Positions 1 through 9,733 are shown, numbered from the stretch's first letter. The stretch: DNA of 64,000 nucleotides from Chitinophagaceae bacterium IBVUCB2 (GCA_002127295.1 NFUV01000001.1:1860001-1924000), one strand, 5' to 3'. Notes: a model not told the origin generated them from the sequence alone. A program made the numbers and translations.

Positions 1-843
1 ATCCTGCTTATAGTTACCTTTTTCCTCCCTTGGGTTTCATGGGAAGGCTCAGCAATAAGCGGCTATTCCATGCCACTTGGCGATTTTTTTGCTACATCAG
101 GTTCAAAATTCGGGTTAGATAATCCCTTCCCTCAATTCAATTTTACATTCCTTATCTTCTGGCTTATACCAGTACTTTCAATAGCCTCAATACTTTTTTC
201 GCTCCAAAAGAAGAAATCATTTCTTTTTGCGGCCATAGCAGGTGCATTATCCCTGTCGCTGGTTGTTGTGTTTATTTTATTTACGAAGACCCTGCTAACT
301 CTTGGTGTTGGAAAAGGATTAGTCTCGATGCTAAAGCCATGGATTTATTTACACGCAATAGCTGCTATTGGTTTTGTTTTTACTGCTACCGGCGGCAACA
401 CTGTTAAGAAATTAGTTTGGGTGATAATTGGGCCGGTTTTTGCATTTGCCGGTTTTATGTTTATCGAAAATTACCTGGCGAAAGAAACCTATAAAGACAC
501 TGCTGATGTTAAAGCGGACTATTCTGTTAGTGCAACGGACTTAATTAGAGAGTTTGCCGCAAATGATACCTCCGCTAACAATAAATACCGGGAAAAAATT
601 ATTGCCGTCAATGGGATTGTATCGCAAGTTGAAATAAAACTGGACTCAACTGTGAATGTAAAATTTGTTGACACCACTAAACATTTCATAAACTTTCCGT
701 TGGAAAAAAGTGATTTCGAAAAAACAAAAAGTATTAAAGCAGGCGATAATATTTCACTAAAAGGTTCTTGCAGCGGTAGCGACTATAGTATGATCCTGGA
801 TTCAACTTCTATAAATTTTAAACGAGCAACTTTAAATAAATAA
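1..843 (+). CDS. Membrane protein with C-terminal OB-fold (tRNA_anti-like) domain, 5' partial
   Basis: The reading frame is open to the first base of the window, so the true start lies upstream; an internal ATG at 70 is probably not the start. Four hydrophobic segments (about residues 24-46, 49-72, 91-108 and 114-135 counted from that ATG) are followed by a soluble domain of about 110 residues. That domain carries the pattern seen in the OB-fold tRNA_anti-like family of Bacteroidota (SATDLIREFAANDTSAN..., then IIAVNGIVSQVE and the final GDNISLKGSCSG strand). The family has no established function. A YceI gene follows after 15 bp, so the two may be cotranscribed. Family call moderately sure, function unknown. 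Confidence 0.7.
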   Translation: MLLIVTFFLPWVSWEGSAISGYSMPLGDFFATSGSKFGLDNPFPQFNFTFLIFWLIPVLSIASILFSLQKKKSFLFAAIAGALSLSLVVVFILFTKTLLTLGVGKGLVSMLKPWIYLHAIAAIGFVFTATGGNTVKKLVWVIIGPVFAFAGFMFIENYLAKETYKDTADVKADYSVSATDLIREFAANDTSANNKYREKIIAVNGIVSQVEIKLDSTVNVKFVDTTKHFINFPLEKSDFEKTKSIKAGDNISLKGSCSGSDYSMILDSTSINFKRATLNK

Positions 844-858
844 TAAAAACAAATACAA

Positions 859-1401
859 ATGAAAAAAACAATTTTCTTTCTTTCTTTTCTTGCTTTAACA
901 TCAACAGTAATGGCTCAAACATTAACTACTTCATCCGCAGTAGTAAAATTTGATGCGTCCACGCCTAAAGATGCTTTACCAAAAGCTGAAAACAAAACAG
1001 TGACCGCCTCCCTTGATAAGTCCACAGGCGCATTAGCATTTGAAGCGACTGTAAATAATTTTGCTTTTACAAATCCAACTATACAAGCTCATTTTAATGA
1101 AGAAAAATGGATGAACTCTGCTAAGTTTCCAAAATTCATTTTTATTGGAAAGGTTGATAAAATAAATAAAATAAAGTTTACAAAAGATGGCACTTATTCC
1201 GTGAAAGTGTCAGGCAATTTAACTGTAAAAGGAGTTGCAGTACCTGTATCTGCTCCCGCAACTGTTACTATTACTAATGGAGTTGTATCTGCGACAACTA
1301 CTTTTTCAATCAAACTAAAAGATTTTGGCATTACAGGACAGGCTATTGATGCAGGCAAAGTTGCAGAGAAACCAACTGTTGCTGTCTCAGTACAGTTTTA
1401 A
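859..1401 (+). CDS. YceI-family periplasmic protein
   Basis: 180 residues. A signal peptide at 1-19 ends in MAQ. The rest fits the YceI beta-barrel, a lipocalin-like fold that binds isoprenoid-type lipids in studied members: the late motif SVKVSGNLTVKGVAVPV and the closing FSIKLKDFGITGQAIDAGKV are typical. It lies 15 bp after the OB-fold membrane protein and is followed by a clear terminator, so it probably ends a transcription unit. A second, larger YceI-like protein is encoded at 46261. The native ligand cannot be read from sequence. Confidence 0.85.
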   Translation: MKKTIFFLSFLALTSTVMAQTLTTSSAVVKFDASTPKDALPKAENKTVTASLDKSTGALAFEATVNNFAFTNPTIQAHFNEEKWMNSAKFPKFIFIGKVDKINKIKFTKDGTYSVKVSGNLTVKGVAVPVSAPATVTITNGVVSATTTFSIKLKDFGITGQAIDAGKVAEKPTVAVSVQF

Positions 1402-1420
1402 ATAGGAATTAAAAAATTAT

Positions 1421-1456
1421 AAAAAGCCTTGCCTGATGGTGAGGCTTTTCTTTTTC
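1421..1456 (+). terminator. Rho-independent terminator after the YceI gene
   Basis: AAAAGCCT (1422-1429) pairs with AGGCTTTT (1442-1449). Inner G-T wobble and C-G pairs extend the stem to a TGAT loop, and a T-rich run follows. It separates the YceI gene from uvrB. Confidence 0.85.
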
Positions 1457-1487
1457 TACAAGGTAATAGTTAAATTGCAAGTCTTCT

Positions 1488-3527
1488 ATGTCGTTTAATC
1501 TTTATAATCCATTTTCTCCTGCAGGTGATCAGCCCGATGCAATCCGTCAATTAACACAAGGTGTTGAGAACGGAGAAAAATATCAAACATTGTTGGGGGT
1601 AACGGGAAGTGGTAAAACATTTACCATTGCGAATGTGATTCAAAATGTACAACGGCCTACTCTTGTATTAACACACAACAAAACATTAGTGGCCCAGTTG
1701 TACGGGGAGTTTCGACAATTCTTTCCTGATAATGCTGTTGAGTATTTTGTTTCTTATTATGATTACTATCAGCCGGAAGCTTATATGCCGGTGAGTGATG
1801 TGTATATTGAAAAAGATTTAAGTATTAACGATGAACTGGATAAACTTCGGTTAAGAGCTACTTCCAGTTTATTAAGTGGTAGAAGAGATATAATTGTTGT
1901 TGCGTCAGTGAGCTGTATATATGGAATGGGAAATCCTACCGACTATGAAAACGGAATCATCCGTATTAATAAAGGACAAACTATTTCACGACAAGCCTTT
2001 CTACATTCATTGGTTAACTCCACTTATAACAGAACGACCATTGAGTTTAACCGGGGAACATTCCGTGTAAAAGGCGATACCGTTGATATTAATTTGCCGT
2101 ATGTTGATTATGGTTACCGGATTACTTTCTTTGGAGATGAGATAGAGGAAATTGAAAGCATTGATGTGGTTACCAGCAAACGAATTGCGAAGATGGAAAA
2201 TGCCGCCATTTTTCCGGCTAATTTATATGTAGCACCAAAGGATATTCTGCAACAGGTATTATATGAAATGCAGGATGAAATGGCCGCACAAGTGGAGTAT
2301 TTTAAGAAAGAAGGAAAATATATTGAAGCACAACGATTAAGTGAAAGAGTGAATTACGATATTGAAATGATTCGGGAGTTAGGCTATTGTAATGGAATCG
2401 AAAACTATTCCCGTTTTTTTGACAGGAGAAAGCCCGGCACCCGGCCGTTCTGCTTATTAGATTATTTTCCAAAAGATTTTTTATTGGTGGTTGATGAAAG
2501 TCACCAAACTATTCCACAGGTAAGCGGAATGTATGGCGGTGACAGAAGCAGAAAACTTATTTTAGTTGATTATGGATTCCGTTTACCCTCTGCACTGGAT
2601 AACCGGCCGCTGAACTTTCATGAATTTGAGTCACTCACTAATCAAACTATCTATGTGTCTGCAACACCGGATGATTATGAGTTAGAAAAATGCGGTGGTG
2701 TGGTAGTTGAACAAGTTGTCAGGCCTACTGGTTTATTGGATCCTCCCATTGAAATCCGACCTAGTGTTAACCAGATAGATGATCTGTTAGATGAAATTGA
2801 TAAACGAATTAAAAAAGGCGACAGGGTATTGGTAACAACACTTACTAAACGTATGGCAGAAGAAATGGATAAGTATCTGCATCGTATCAATATCAAATCA
2901 AAATACATACATAGTGAAGTGCATACGCTGGATAGGGTAGAAATTCTGCGGGAACTTCGGTTAGGCGTTATTGATGTGTTAGTAGGGGTGAACCTGCTTC
3001 GGGAAGGATTGGATTTACCCGAAGTTTCTTTAGTAGCAATTTTAGATGCGGACAAAGAAGGTTTTCTGCGCAACGAAAAATCATTAACCCAAACTGCCGG
3101 CAGAGCAGCCCGTAATGTCGATGGGCTTGTAATTTTCTATGCCGATAAGATGACCGATAGCATGCAAAAAACAATTGATGAAACCACCCGCCGCCGTGAA
3201 AAACAAATTGCCTGGAATATTGAGCATGGGATAACTCCAAAAACAATCATCAAATCAACCAAGGATGTATTTGCTCAAACATCGGTATTAGATATTAAAG
3301 GGTTTGATGAAAAGAATCCGTATGCTATTCCTAATGAAGTTGATATGATAACACTGGCTGCTGAAGAGCAGGCTGAATATAAAACCATTCCGCAGACGGA
3401 GAAAGCCATTAATAAGATTAAGAAAGACATGGAAAAAGCCGCTAGGGACCTGGATTTTATGGAAGCAGCCCGATTAAGGGATGAAATGTTCCTTTTACAG
3501 AAAAAGCTAACGGAAATGAAAAAGTAG
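1488..3527 (+). CDS. uvrB: Excinuclease ABC subunit UvrB
   Basis: 679 residues, full length for UvrB, the damage-verification helicase of nucleotide excision repair that is loaded by UvrA and recruits UvrC. Visible landmarks: Walker A GVTGSGKT at 37-44; the beta-hairpin that probes DNA, YYDYYQPEAYMP near 90-101; the DEAD-like box VVDESH; helicase motif V/VI with REGLDLPEVSL and QTAGRAARN; and a C-terminal UVR helix pair (about 640-675, DLDFMEAARLRDEM) that contacts UvrC. The start is the only ATG that keeps the conserved N-terminus. uvrA and uvrC are not in this window. Very sure. Confidence 0.98.
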   Translation: MSFNLYNPFSPAGDQPDAIRQLTQGVENGEKYQTLLGVTGSGKTFTIANVIQNVQRPTLVLTHNKTLVAQLYGEFRQFFPDNAVEYFVSYYDYYQPEAYMPVSDVYIEKDLSINDELDKLRLRATSSLLSGRRDIIVVASVSCIYGMGNPTDYENGIIRINKGQTISRQAFLHSLVNSTYNRTTIEFNRGTFRVKGDTVDINLPYVDYGYRITFFGDEIEEIESIDVVTSKRIAKMENAAIFPANLYVAPKDILQQVLYEMQDEMAAQVEYFKKEGKYIEAQRLSERVNYDIEMIRELGYCNGIENYSRFFDRRKPGTRPFCLLDYFPKDFLLVVDESHQTIPQVSGMYGGDRSRKLILVDYGFRLPSALDNRPLNFHEFESLTNQTIYVSATPDDYELEKCGGVVVEQVVRPTGLLDPPIEIRPSVNQIDDLLDEIDKRIKKGDRVLVTTLTKRMAEEMDKYLHRINIKSKYIHSEVHTLDRVEILRELRLGVIDVLVGVNLLREGLDLPEVSLVAILDADKEGFLRNEKSLTQTAGRAARNVDGLVIFYADKMTDSMQKTIDETTRRREKQIAWNIEHGITPKTIIKSTKDVFAQTSVLDIKGFDEKNPYAIPNEVDMITLAAEEQAEYKTIPQTEKAINKIKKDMEKAARDLDFMEAARLRDEMFLLQKKLTEMKK

Positions 3528-3679
3528 AGACTCGTAGTTTTACGAATAACTGCAAAGTATTAGTGCCCGATTTTACCATTTACCCGATCCCTGTTCTTGC
3601 ATACACACAATCGCAGGCATACCTTAGCAATAGATTATCAGAGAAACCAAATTTTTAAAATCCAATAAATCCACTTTTT

Positions 3680-3949
3680 ATGAAAAGAAGAGTTCGTAAA
3701 ATCGCAAACTTTTTTGCCTTCAACCTTTTGTTCTTCGCTTTATACCTAAACTTCATCCATAAGGATAAAACAGGTGTGCCGGGGATGCCGCAAACCGCAA
3801 GCCAGCAAAATACAGCAGCTTTCAGCGGTACAGTATTAGTTGATAATCCACAACAAAGTGGACAAAAAACTGACCTGTCAACAGCTATTAAGCCTGTTGC
3901 TACAAAAGAAGAAGAAAGTAATACAGCACTGAAATTGTCTATTAATTAA
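3680..3949 (+). CDS. Small membrane-anchored or secreted protein, unknown function
   Basis: 89 residues. A basic start (MKRRVRK) leads into one hydrophobic segment at about 10-27, then a polar Gln/Thr/Lys-rich tail with no recognisable domain. It could be a type II single-pass protein or a secreted peptide. It stands alone between uvrB and polA, with a strong terminator directly downstream, which supports it being a real transcript. No family recognised. Confidence 0.55.
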   Translation: MKRRVRKIANFFAFNLLFFALYLNFIHKDKTGVPGMPQTASQQNTAAFSGTVLVDNPQQSGQKTDLSTAIKPVATKEEESNTALKLSIN

Positions 3950-3974
3950 ACCCAAAGCAGTTGTAATAAATTAG

Positions 3975-4007
3975 CCCTTTCTGCTACTGCAGGAAGGGTT
4001 TTTTGCT
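3975..4007 (+). terminator. Strong rho-independent terminator upstream of polA
   Basis: A 10-bp stem (3975-3984 with 3989-3998) has one T-G wobble, a TACT tetraloop and a run of six T. It ends the small-protein transcript and insulates polA. Confidence 0.92.
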
Positions 4008-4017
4008 TTTAAGATGG

Positions 4018-4040
4018 CTAAGGTGAAATCTTTACCTTAG
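4018..4040 (+). promoter_or_regulatory. Imperfect palindrome just upstream of the polA start codon
   Basis: CTAAGGTgAA and TTtACCTTAG are separated by a 3-nt loop and end 4 bp before the polA ATG. It could be a hairpin in the leader or an operator. No T-run follows, so it is not a terminator. Confidence 0.4.
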
Positions 4041-4044
4041 TGGC

Positions 4045-6891
4045 ATGGAAAAAAAAGTCTTTCTCCTGGATGCCTATGCACTAGTTTTCAGAGCTTATTA
4101 TGCACTTATCCGGAATCCCCGTATTACTTCTAAAGGCAAAAACACCAATGCCCAGTTTGGTTTTACCAATGCGTTAGTTGAATTAATAAACAAACAAAAG
4201 CCATCACACATGGCGGTTTGTTTCGATACCTCTGCTCCCACTGAACGGCACACTGATTTTGCTGATTATAAAGCGAACCGGCAAGAAACCCCGGAAGATA
4301 TTAGTGCTGCCGTACCTGATATTAAAAAAATAATCGAAGGTTTTAAGATTCCTGTAATTGCCGTGGATGGCTATGAGGCTGATGATGTGATTGGAACATT
4401 GAGCAAGCAAGCGGAGAAAGCAGGATATGAAGTGTACATGGTGACGCCGGATAAAGACTATGGTCAGCTTGTATCTGAAAAAATAAAAATCTATAAGCCA
4501 GCATACCAGGGCGGGGATGTAGAAATAATGGGGCCAGCTGAAGTGTGTGCAAAATGGAATATAAAAGATGTAATGCAAGTGATAGATATGCTGGGCATGA
4601 TGGGTGATGCGGTTGATAATATTCCTGGCATTCCGGGTGTAGGTGAAAAAACAGCAGCTAAATTTTTAGCAGAATACGGTTCGCTTGAAAATACATTGGC
4701 GAATGTTGATAAGATAAAAGGTGCCATGGGTGAGAAAGTGAAAAAAGGGAAAGACATGGCTATCCTTTCAAAAAAATTGGCAACAATTATTACCAATGTG
4801 CCAGTTGAATTTCATGAAGAAGATTACAAACTGAAGGAGTGGGATAAAGAAAAACTAAAAGAAGTTTTTGCTGATTTAGAATTTAAAACATTAGGCAAAC
4901 GATTATTAGGCAATGATTTTTCTATTGCTACCGAATCAAAAGGTGTTGTTGAAAAAGAAATACCACAAGGAGTACAAACAGATCTGTTTGGGAACATTAT
5001 TGAACCAGAGGTAAAAAAAGCTGATCCAATAGTTAACAATGATAGCGATGAGCCTGCATTGCCTGTTGATAAAAACATTAATAACACTCCTCATACCTAC
5101 GAATCAATAGAGGATCATTCAGCAATAAAAAAATTAGTTGCTGAATTAAAGAAGCATACAGAAATATGTTTTGATACGGAAACAACTGGTATTGATGCAA
5201 ATGCTGCAGAACTGGTAGGTTTAAGTTTCTCCGTAAAGCCGGGAGAAGCTTTTTATGTTCCCTGTCCTGCAGATCAAAATGAAACAAAGGAAATATTGAC
5301 GCATTTTGAACCTTTATTTTCTGATAAAAAGAAAATATGGGTAGGACAAAATACCAAATATGATATGCTGGTGTTGAAATGGTATGGGATCGAACTTGCC
5401 GGAAATATTTTTGATACTATGCTGGCACATTATGTAATTGAACCAGATGGGAAAAGAAGCATGGATGCTCTCAGCGAAAGATTCTTAGGATACGAGCCGG
5501 TGTCTATCGAAGAATTGATCGGGAAAAAAGGAAAGACCCAGGGTAACATGAGAGATGTAGAGATTGAAAAAATAAAAGAATACGCCGGGGAAGATGCAGA
5601 TATAACTCTCCAGTTAAAAAATGCCTTTGTTCCTTTATTAAAAAGCAAAGAAGTAGAAAAAGTTTTTAATGAAGTAGAAAATCCGCTGGTAAAAGTGTTG
5701 GTGGATATGGAATTTGAAGGAATAAAAGTAGATACTGACTTCCTGAACAGTTATTCGAAAGAACTGGAAAAAGATGCCAAAACAGCAGAGGAGAGTGTTT
5801 ACAAACAAGCTGGAGTTCGCTTTAATCTTGCTTCACCAAAACAATTAGGTGAAGTGTTGTTTGATAAATTGAAACTGGATACATCCGCTAAAAAAACAAA
5901 AACCGGGCAGTACCAAACTGGTGAAGATGTATTGTTAAAACTGGCAGCCAAAGGCCACCAGATCGTAGAAGATATTTTAATTTTCCGGGAGTTGACAAAA
6001 CTAAAATCTACGTATGTTGATGCCTTGCCCCAACTGATCAACAGAAAAACAGGAAGAGTTCACACTTCATACGGTCAGGCGGTTGCAGTAACGGGAAGAT
6101 TGCAAAGCAATAATCCCAACCTCCAAAACATACCTGTAAGAACGGATAGAGGTAAAGAAGTTAGAAAAGCATTTGTACCAAGAGATAATAAATATATTTT
6201 ATTATCTGCTGACTACTCCCAAATAGAATTAAGAATTGTTGCTTCTATCAGTGGTGATAAAAACATGTGTAAAGCATTTCGGGATGGAACAGATATACAT
6301 ACGGCCACCGCTGCAAGAGTGTATAATATTGATGAGAAAGAAGTAACTAAAGAAATGCGTTATAAAGCTAAAAGTGTAAACTTTGGTATCATCTACGGGC
6401 AAGGTGCTTTTGGTTTAGCAGACAATCTCGGCATTTCAAGAACAGAGGCAAAGGAAATTATTGATAATTACAAGAAAGAGTTTCCCGGCATTCAAAAATA
6501 TATGGATGATACCATCAACTTTGCAAGAGAAAATGGGTACGTTGAAACATTGATGGGAAGAAAGAGATGGTTACGGGATATAAATTCTGCCAACTTTACA
6601 GTTCGGGGATTTGCTGAGCGAAATGCTATCAACTCTCCCATACAGGGAACTGCGGCAGATATGATAAAGTTGGCGATGCAAAAAGTGCATACAGCAATGA
6701 AGAAAGAGAAGATGCAAAGCAAAATGTTATTGCAGGTACATGATGAATTAGTTTTTGATGCATTGAAATCAGAAGTAAAAGAACTTAAACCACTGATCGT
6801 TGAATGTATGCAGTCTGCAATGTTGCTGCCCCACAAGGTTCCGGTGATTGCAGAGTGCGGAGAGGGCAACAACTGGCTTGAAGCGCATTAA
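4045..6891 (+). CDS. polA: DNA polymerase I
   Basis: 948 residues, three-domain family A polymerase for Okazaki fragment maturation and repair synthesis. An N-terminal 5'-3' flap exonuclease (about 1-290) has the GYEADDVIGT and GDAVDNIPGIPGVGEKTA motifs. The 3'-5' proofreading domain looks active: DTETTG (D377, E379), then GQNTKYD, then the YAGEDADI Exo III site. The polymerase domain has motif A SADYSQIELR (D723), motif B RYKAKSVNFGIIYG and motif C QVHDELVF (D900). Many bacterial Pol I proteins have lost the proofreading residues, so their retention is worth noting. The start fits the conserved MEKKVFLLDAYALVFRAYYA opening. Confidence 0.98.
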   Translation: MEKKVFLLDAYALVFRAYYALIRNPRITSKGKNTNAQFGFTNALVELINKQKPSHMAVCFDTSAPTERHTDFADYKANRQETPEDISAAVPDIKKIIEGFKIPVIAVDGYEADDVIGTLSKQAEKAGYEVYMVTPDKDYGQLVSEKIKIYKPAYQGGDVEIMGPAEVCAKWNIKDVMQVIDMLGMMGDAVDNIPGIPGVGEKTAAKFLAEYGSLENTLANVDKIKGAMGEKVKKGKDMAILSKKLATIITNVPVEFHEEDYKLKEWDKEKLKEVFADLEFKTLGKRLLGNDFSIATESKGVVEKEIPQGVQTDLFGNIIEPEVKKADPIVNNDSDEPALPVDKNINNTPHTYESIEDHSAIKKLVAELKKHTEICFDTETTGIDANAAELVGLSFSVKPGEAFYVPCPADQNETKEILTHFEPLFSDKKKIWVGQNTKYDMLVLKWYGIELAGNIFDTMLAHYVIEPDGKRSMDALSERFLGYEPVSIEELIGKKGKTQGNMRDVEIEKIKEYAGEDADITLQLKNAFVPLLKSKEVEKVFNEVENPLVKVLVDMEFEGIKVDTDFLNSYSKELEKDAKTAEESVYKQAGVRFNLASPKQLGEVLFDKLKLDTSAKKTKTGQYQTGEDVLLKLAAKGHQIVEDILIFRELTKLKSTYVDALPQLINRKTGRVHTSYGQAVAVTGRLQSNNPNLQNIPVRTDRGKEVRKAFVPRDNKYILLSADYSQIELRIVASISGDKNMCKAFRDGTDIHTATAARVYNIDEKEVTKEMRYKAKSVNFGIIYGQGAFGLADNLGISRTEAKEIIDNYKKEFPGIQKYMDDTINFARENGYVETLMGRKRWLRDINSANFTVRGFAERNAINSPIQGTAADMIKLAMQKVHTAMKKEKMQSKMLLQVHDELVFDALKSEVKELKPLIVECMQSAMLLPHKVPVIAECGEGNNWLEAH

Positions 6892-6900
6892 CCATATAGT

Positions 6901-7656
6901 ATGAACTGGTCCTTATATTTTCAAGATGTGCTAATTATAGGCAGCCGTTATTTGCTGATAGCAAGTATTGCCTTTGTTATATGGTATGTATTATTCCGTC
7001 GTATCGTTCAATCCAAAAAAATTCAGCAGCGTTATCCCGGGGCAATAGATTATGCAAGAGAAATTGGCTTTTCTATTGCCACCGTTTTTATAATGGCCTT
7101 TATTCCGGCACTGGTATTAGGAAGTCCGGAATTAGCAAGGCATACCAAGTTTTATACTGATATTAATCAATACGGTACGTTTTACTTCGTTATTGCTTTT
7201 CCGCTAATGGCTATTATGCATGACACTTATTTTTATTGGATGCATAGATTAATGCACCATCCTTCGGTTTTTAGATTGGTGCATCTTGTTCATCATAAAT
7301 CAACCAATCCAAGTCCATTTGCGGCTTATGCTTTTCATCCATTGGAGGCAATTGTTGAAGCAGGAATTTTCCTGGTATTCGTTTTTACAATTCCGGTACA
7401 CTTATTTCATTTATTATTTTTCTTTCTTTTCATGATCATATATAATGTGTATGGCCATCTTGGCTGGGAGCTTTATCCGAAAGGATTTAGCCGGCACTGG
7501 TTGGGGAAATGGATCAATACTTCTGTAAATCATAATATGCATCATCAATACTTCAAAGGCAACTATGGATTATACTTTTTGTTTTGGGATAGAATGATGG
7601 GGACAATTCGCAAGGATTATGATGAAAAGTATGATGAAGTGAAAAGCAGAGTTTGA
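6901..7656 (+). CDS. Sterol desaturase / fatty acid hydroxylase family membrane protein
   Basis: 251 residues with four or five hydrophobic segments and the histidine clusters of the di-iron fatty acid hydroxylase superfamily: HDTYFYWMHRLMHHP (from H107), HLVHHKS and NHNMHHQYFKGNYG. These enzymes hydroxylate or desaturate lipids such as sterols, carotenoids or fatty acids at the membrane. It starts 9 bp after polA and may be cotranscribed. The substrate is unknown; Bacteroidota members are usually uncharacterised. Confidence 0.88.
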   Translation: MNWSLYFQDVLIIGSRYLLIASIAFVIWYVLFRRIVQSKKIQQRYPGAIDYAREIGFSIATVFIMAFIPALVLGSPELARHTKFYTDINQYGTFYFVIAFPLMAIMHDTYFYWMHRLMHHPSVFRLVHLVHHKSTNPSPFAAYAFHPLEAIVEAGIFLVFVFTIPVHLFHLLFFFLFMIIYNVYGHLGWELYPKGFSRHWLGKWINTSVNHNMHHQYFKGNYGLYFLFWDRMMGTIRKDYDEKYDEVKSRV

Positions 7657-7680
7657 TTAACAAGTAATAAAATTAAAGCA

Positions 7681-7995
7681 ATGAGTAAGGGATATCTGTA
7701 TATTTTTAGTTATGGCCGTATCGCTAAAATAAAAAAGCAAGATGGGGAAATTGTTTGGGAGACTAAGTTAACCATTAGTGGTATCAAGAGTGCTACAGTA
7801 GCCAATGTACAATTGGATGGTGATAAAATCTATTTAGGAGGCAATGGCGTATTAGTTTGCGTTAAAGAATCAGATGGCTCAGTAGTCTGGTCGAATTCTT
7901 TAAAGGGTTGGGGATTCAATTATATTATTTTTTCCAACCAGAGCCAAACAGATATAGCAGCAGCAGGCGAGGCTGCGGCAAATAGCGCAGGTTAA
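7681..7995 (+). CDS. Small PQQ-type beta-propeller-repeat protein
   Basis: 104 residues without a signal peptide. Two repeat-like blades (IAKIKKQDGEIVWETKLTI and VLVCVKESDGSVVWSNSL) match the PQQ/Trp-docking blade pattern in which Asp-Gly precedes hydrophobic-Trp. Two blades cannot close a propeller, so it either oligomerises or is a fragment of a longer protein. The C-terminus is Ala-rich. It follows the hydroxylase gene by 24 bp. Confidence 0.6.
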   Translation: MSKGYLYIFSYGRIAKIKKQDGEIVWETKLTISGIKSATVANVQLDGDKIYLGGNGVLVCVKESDGSVVWSNSLKGWGFNYIIFSNQSQTDIAAAGEAAANSAG

Positions 7996-8081
7996 TATTG
8001 TTTTGTTCATTTATCATGCTACCTCCATAATTTTCCAAAGTCACAAATTATTATAGCATACATAGGATAGCTTTGCATTCT

Positions 8082-8741
8082 ATGAATCCGGTAATCTATT
8101 ATTGTTACGATGCTTATTGCGGGTGGTGCTATGGTTTTAGTACCGTTATTAAAAAGATAGCGGAAGAATACAATGATAAACTTTCGTTTGAAGTATTGAG
8201 TGGCGGAATGATTCCGGCTGACAACCCCAGACCCATCAGCGCTACTGCCAGTTATATCAACGGGGCTTATCACCGGGTAGAAGAATTAACGGGTATTAAG
8301 TTTGGCGAAGATTATCTCTGGCATATCCGTAACCCGGATAAAAGCGATTGGTTTCCTCATTCCGAAAAAGCAGCCATTGCCATGTGTATTTTTAAAGAAT
8401 TGTATCCTGAACAACAAGTTCCATTTGCAGCAGACTTACAATATGCTTTACATTTTGAAGGAAGAGATCTCACGGACGATGAAGCCTATCGTTTATTATT
8501 AGAGAAGTATACAATTGATGCGGAAAATTTCTATAAAAAATTAAGCAGTGAAGAATACAAAGAAAAGGCTTTGTATGAATTTGCCCTGTGTAAACAATTA
8601 CAAGTCACCGGCTTCCCGCAAGTACTGTTACAAGCGGAGGAGCAAAAATTTTATTTACTTGCAAAAGGATACACAGATTATGATACATTAAAACAACGTA
8701 TCGAATCTGTTTTAAAGGAAATTCAGTCTCCTGCTTCATAA
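8082..8741 (+). CDS. DsbA-family thioredoxin-like oxidoreductase
   Basis: 219 residues from the ATG at 8082; a TTG three codons earlier is possible but less likely. The CGWC motif at 13-16 opens a thioredoxin fold with the usual helical insertion, and the cis-Pro region reads VTGFPQVLL. There is no signal peptide, so it is a cytoplasmic DsbA-like protein of the FrnE/2-hydroxychromene isomerase-like group rather than a periplasmic disulfide oxidase. It ends 15 bp before the phosphofructokinase gene. Specific substrate unknown. Confidence 0.85.
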   Translation: MNPVIYYCYDAYCGWCYGFSTVIKKIAEEYNDKLSFEVLSGGMIPADNPRPISATASYINGAYHRVEELTGIKFGEDYLWHIRNPDKSDWFPHSEKAAIAMCIFKELYPEQQVPFAADLQYALHFEGRDLTDDEAYRLLLEKYTIDAENFYKKLSSEEYKEKALYEFALCKQLQVTGFPQVLLQAEEQKFYLLAKGYTDYDTLKQRIESVLKEIQSPAS

Positions 8742-8756
8742 TACAACTACTCCAGT

Positions 8757-9674
8757 ATGATCCTTACCGTTACACTTAATCCCTGCATTGACAAAAGCTC
8801 AACGGTAGATAAGTTTAAACCGGAAGCTAAACTGCGGTGTACAGAGATCATAAATGAACCCGGTGGAGGCGGCATCAATGTAAGCAAAGCATTAAAAGAA
8901 TTAGATGCACCTTCTGTTGCTTTATTTCCTGCCGGAGGACATAATGGTAATATGTTGTGTTCCCTATTGAAAGAAGAAGAGATTTTATTTCATGCCGTTG
9001 ATACAAAAGTGGAAACAAGAGAAAACTGGATCGTGTTAGAAACAGCAGATAATAACCAATTTCGTTTTACGTTTCCCGGCAGAGAAGTAGCAGAAGAAAC
9101 CATTAAAACTCTCGTTGACCAGATTCGTTCTTTTTCACCAACCTATGTTGTTGCCAGCGGTAGTTTACCCCCGGGTCTACCCGATTATTTTTATGGCTTA
9201 ATTGTAAAAAATGCAGCAGCAGTTGGCGCCAAATGCATTGTAGATACCAGCGGCCCTGCATTACAGGCATTAAAAGGAAAAGGTGCTTATCTTATAAAAC
9301 CAAATAGTAGTGAACTGTGTAAAATGTTGAATGTTGAAAGCCTCGATAAAAATGAAATTCCAGATGCAGCTCAACAGTCAATTGCGGATGGTTTTGCCGA
9401 AATCATTGTTGTTTCTATGGGTCCAGATGGCGCCTGGTTAGTTACGGCCGATGAAAAATATTTTGTTGCTGCGCCGGCTATTGAGAAAAAAAGTACCGTA
9501 GGTGCTGGCGATAGTATGGTGGCAGGCATTACTTACTCCCTGTATAAACAACTGAGTTTACAAGAAGCTATATGCTTTGGTGTAGCATGTGGCAGTGCCG
9601 CCACTATGAATCACGGTACACAGTTGTTTAATAAAAGTGATGTTGAAAAATTGTTTACCGCTATTTGTGCATAA
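8757..9674 (+). CDS. pfkB: 6-phosphofructokinase II / 1-phosphofructokinase family (PfkB)
   Basis: 305 residues, ribokinase-fold sugar kinase. The N-terminal motif LRCTEIINEPGGGGINVSKAL and the C-terminal STVGAGDSMVAG (GAGD at 249-252, Asp as catalytic base) resemble E. coli Pfk-2 (minor phosphofructokinase) more than FruK, and KPNSSEL is the matching substrate/ATP loop. It would phosphorylate fructose 6-phosphate, although the family also includes tagatose- and fructose-1-phosphate kinases. A truncated haemoglobin gene follows. Family very sure, substrate less so. Confidence 0.85.
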   Translation: MILTVTLNPCIDKSSTVDKFKPEAKLRCTEIINEPGGGGINVSKALKELDAPSVALFPAGGHNGNMLCSLLKEEEILFHAVDTKVETRENWIVLETADNNQFRFTFPGREVAEETIKTLVDQIRSFSPTYVVASGSLPPGLPDYFYGLIVKNAAAVGAKCIVDTSGPALQALKGKGAYLIKPNSSELCKMLNVESLDKNEIPDAAQQSIADGFAEIIVVSMGPDGAWLVTADEKYFVAAPAIEKKSTVGAGDSMVAGITYSLYKQLSLQEAICFGVACGSAATMNHGTQLFNKSDVEKLFTAICA

Positions 9675-9733
9675 TAAATAGTAGTAGCACATCTTTTAAA
9701 GTATGGAAAGAAGCAGTGCCAAAAGAAATTAGT

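Noticed and set aside
2675-3246. Long open frames antisense to uvrB
   Set aside because: They have no signal peptide or domain and lie wholly inside a highly conserved gene; a composition effect.
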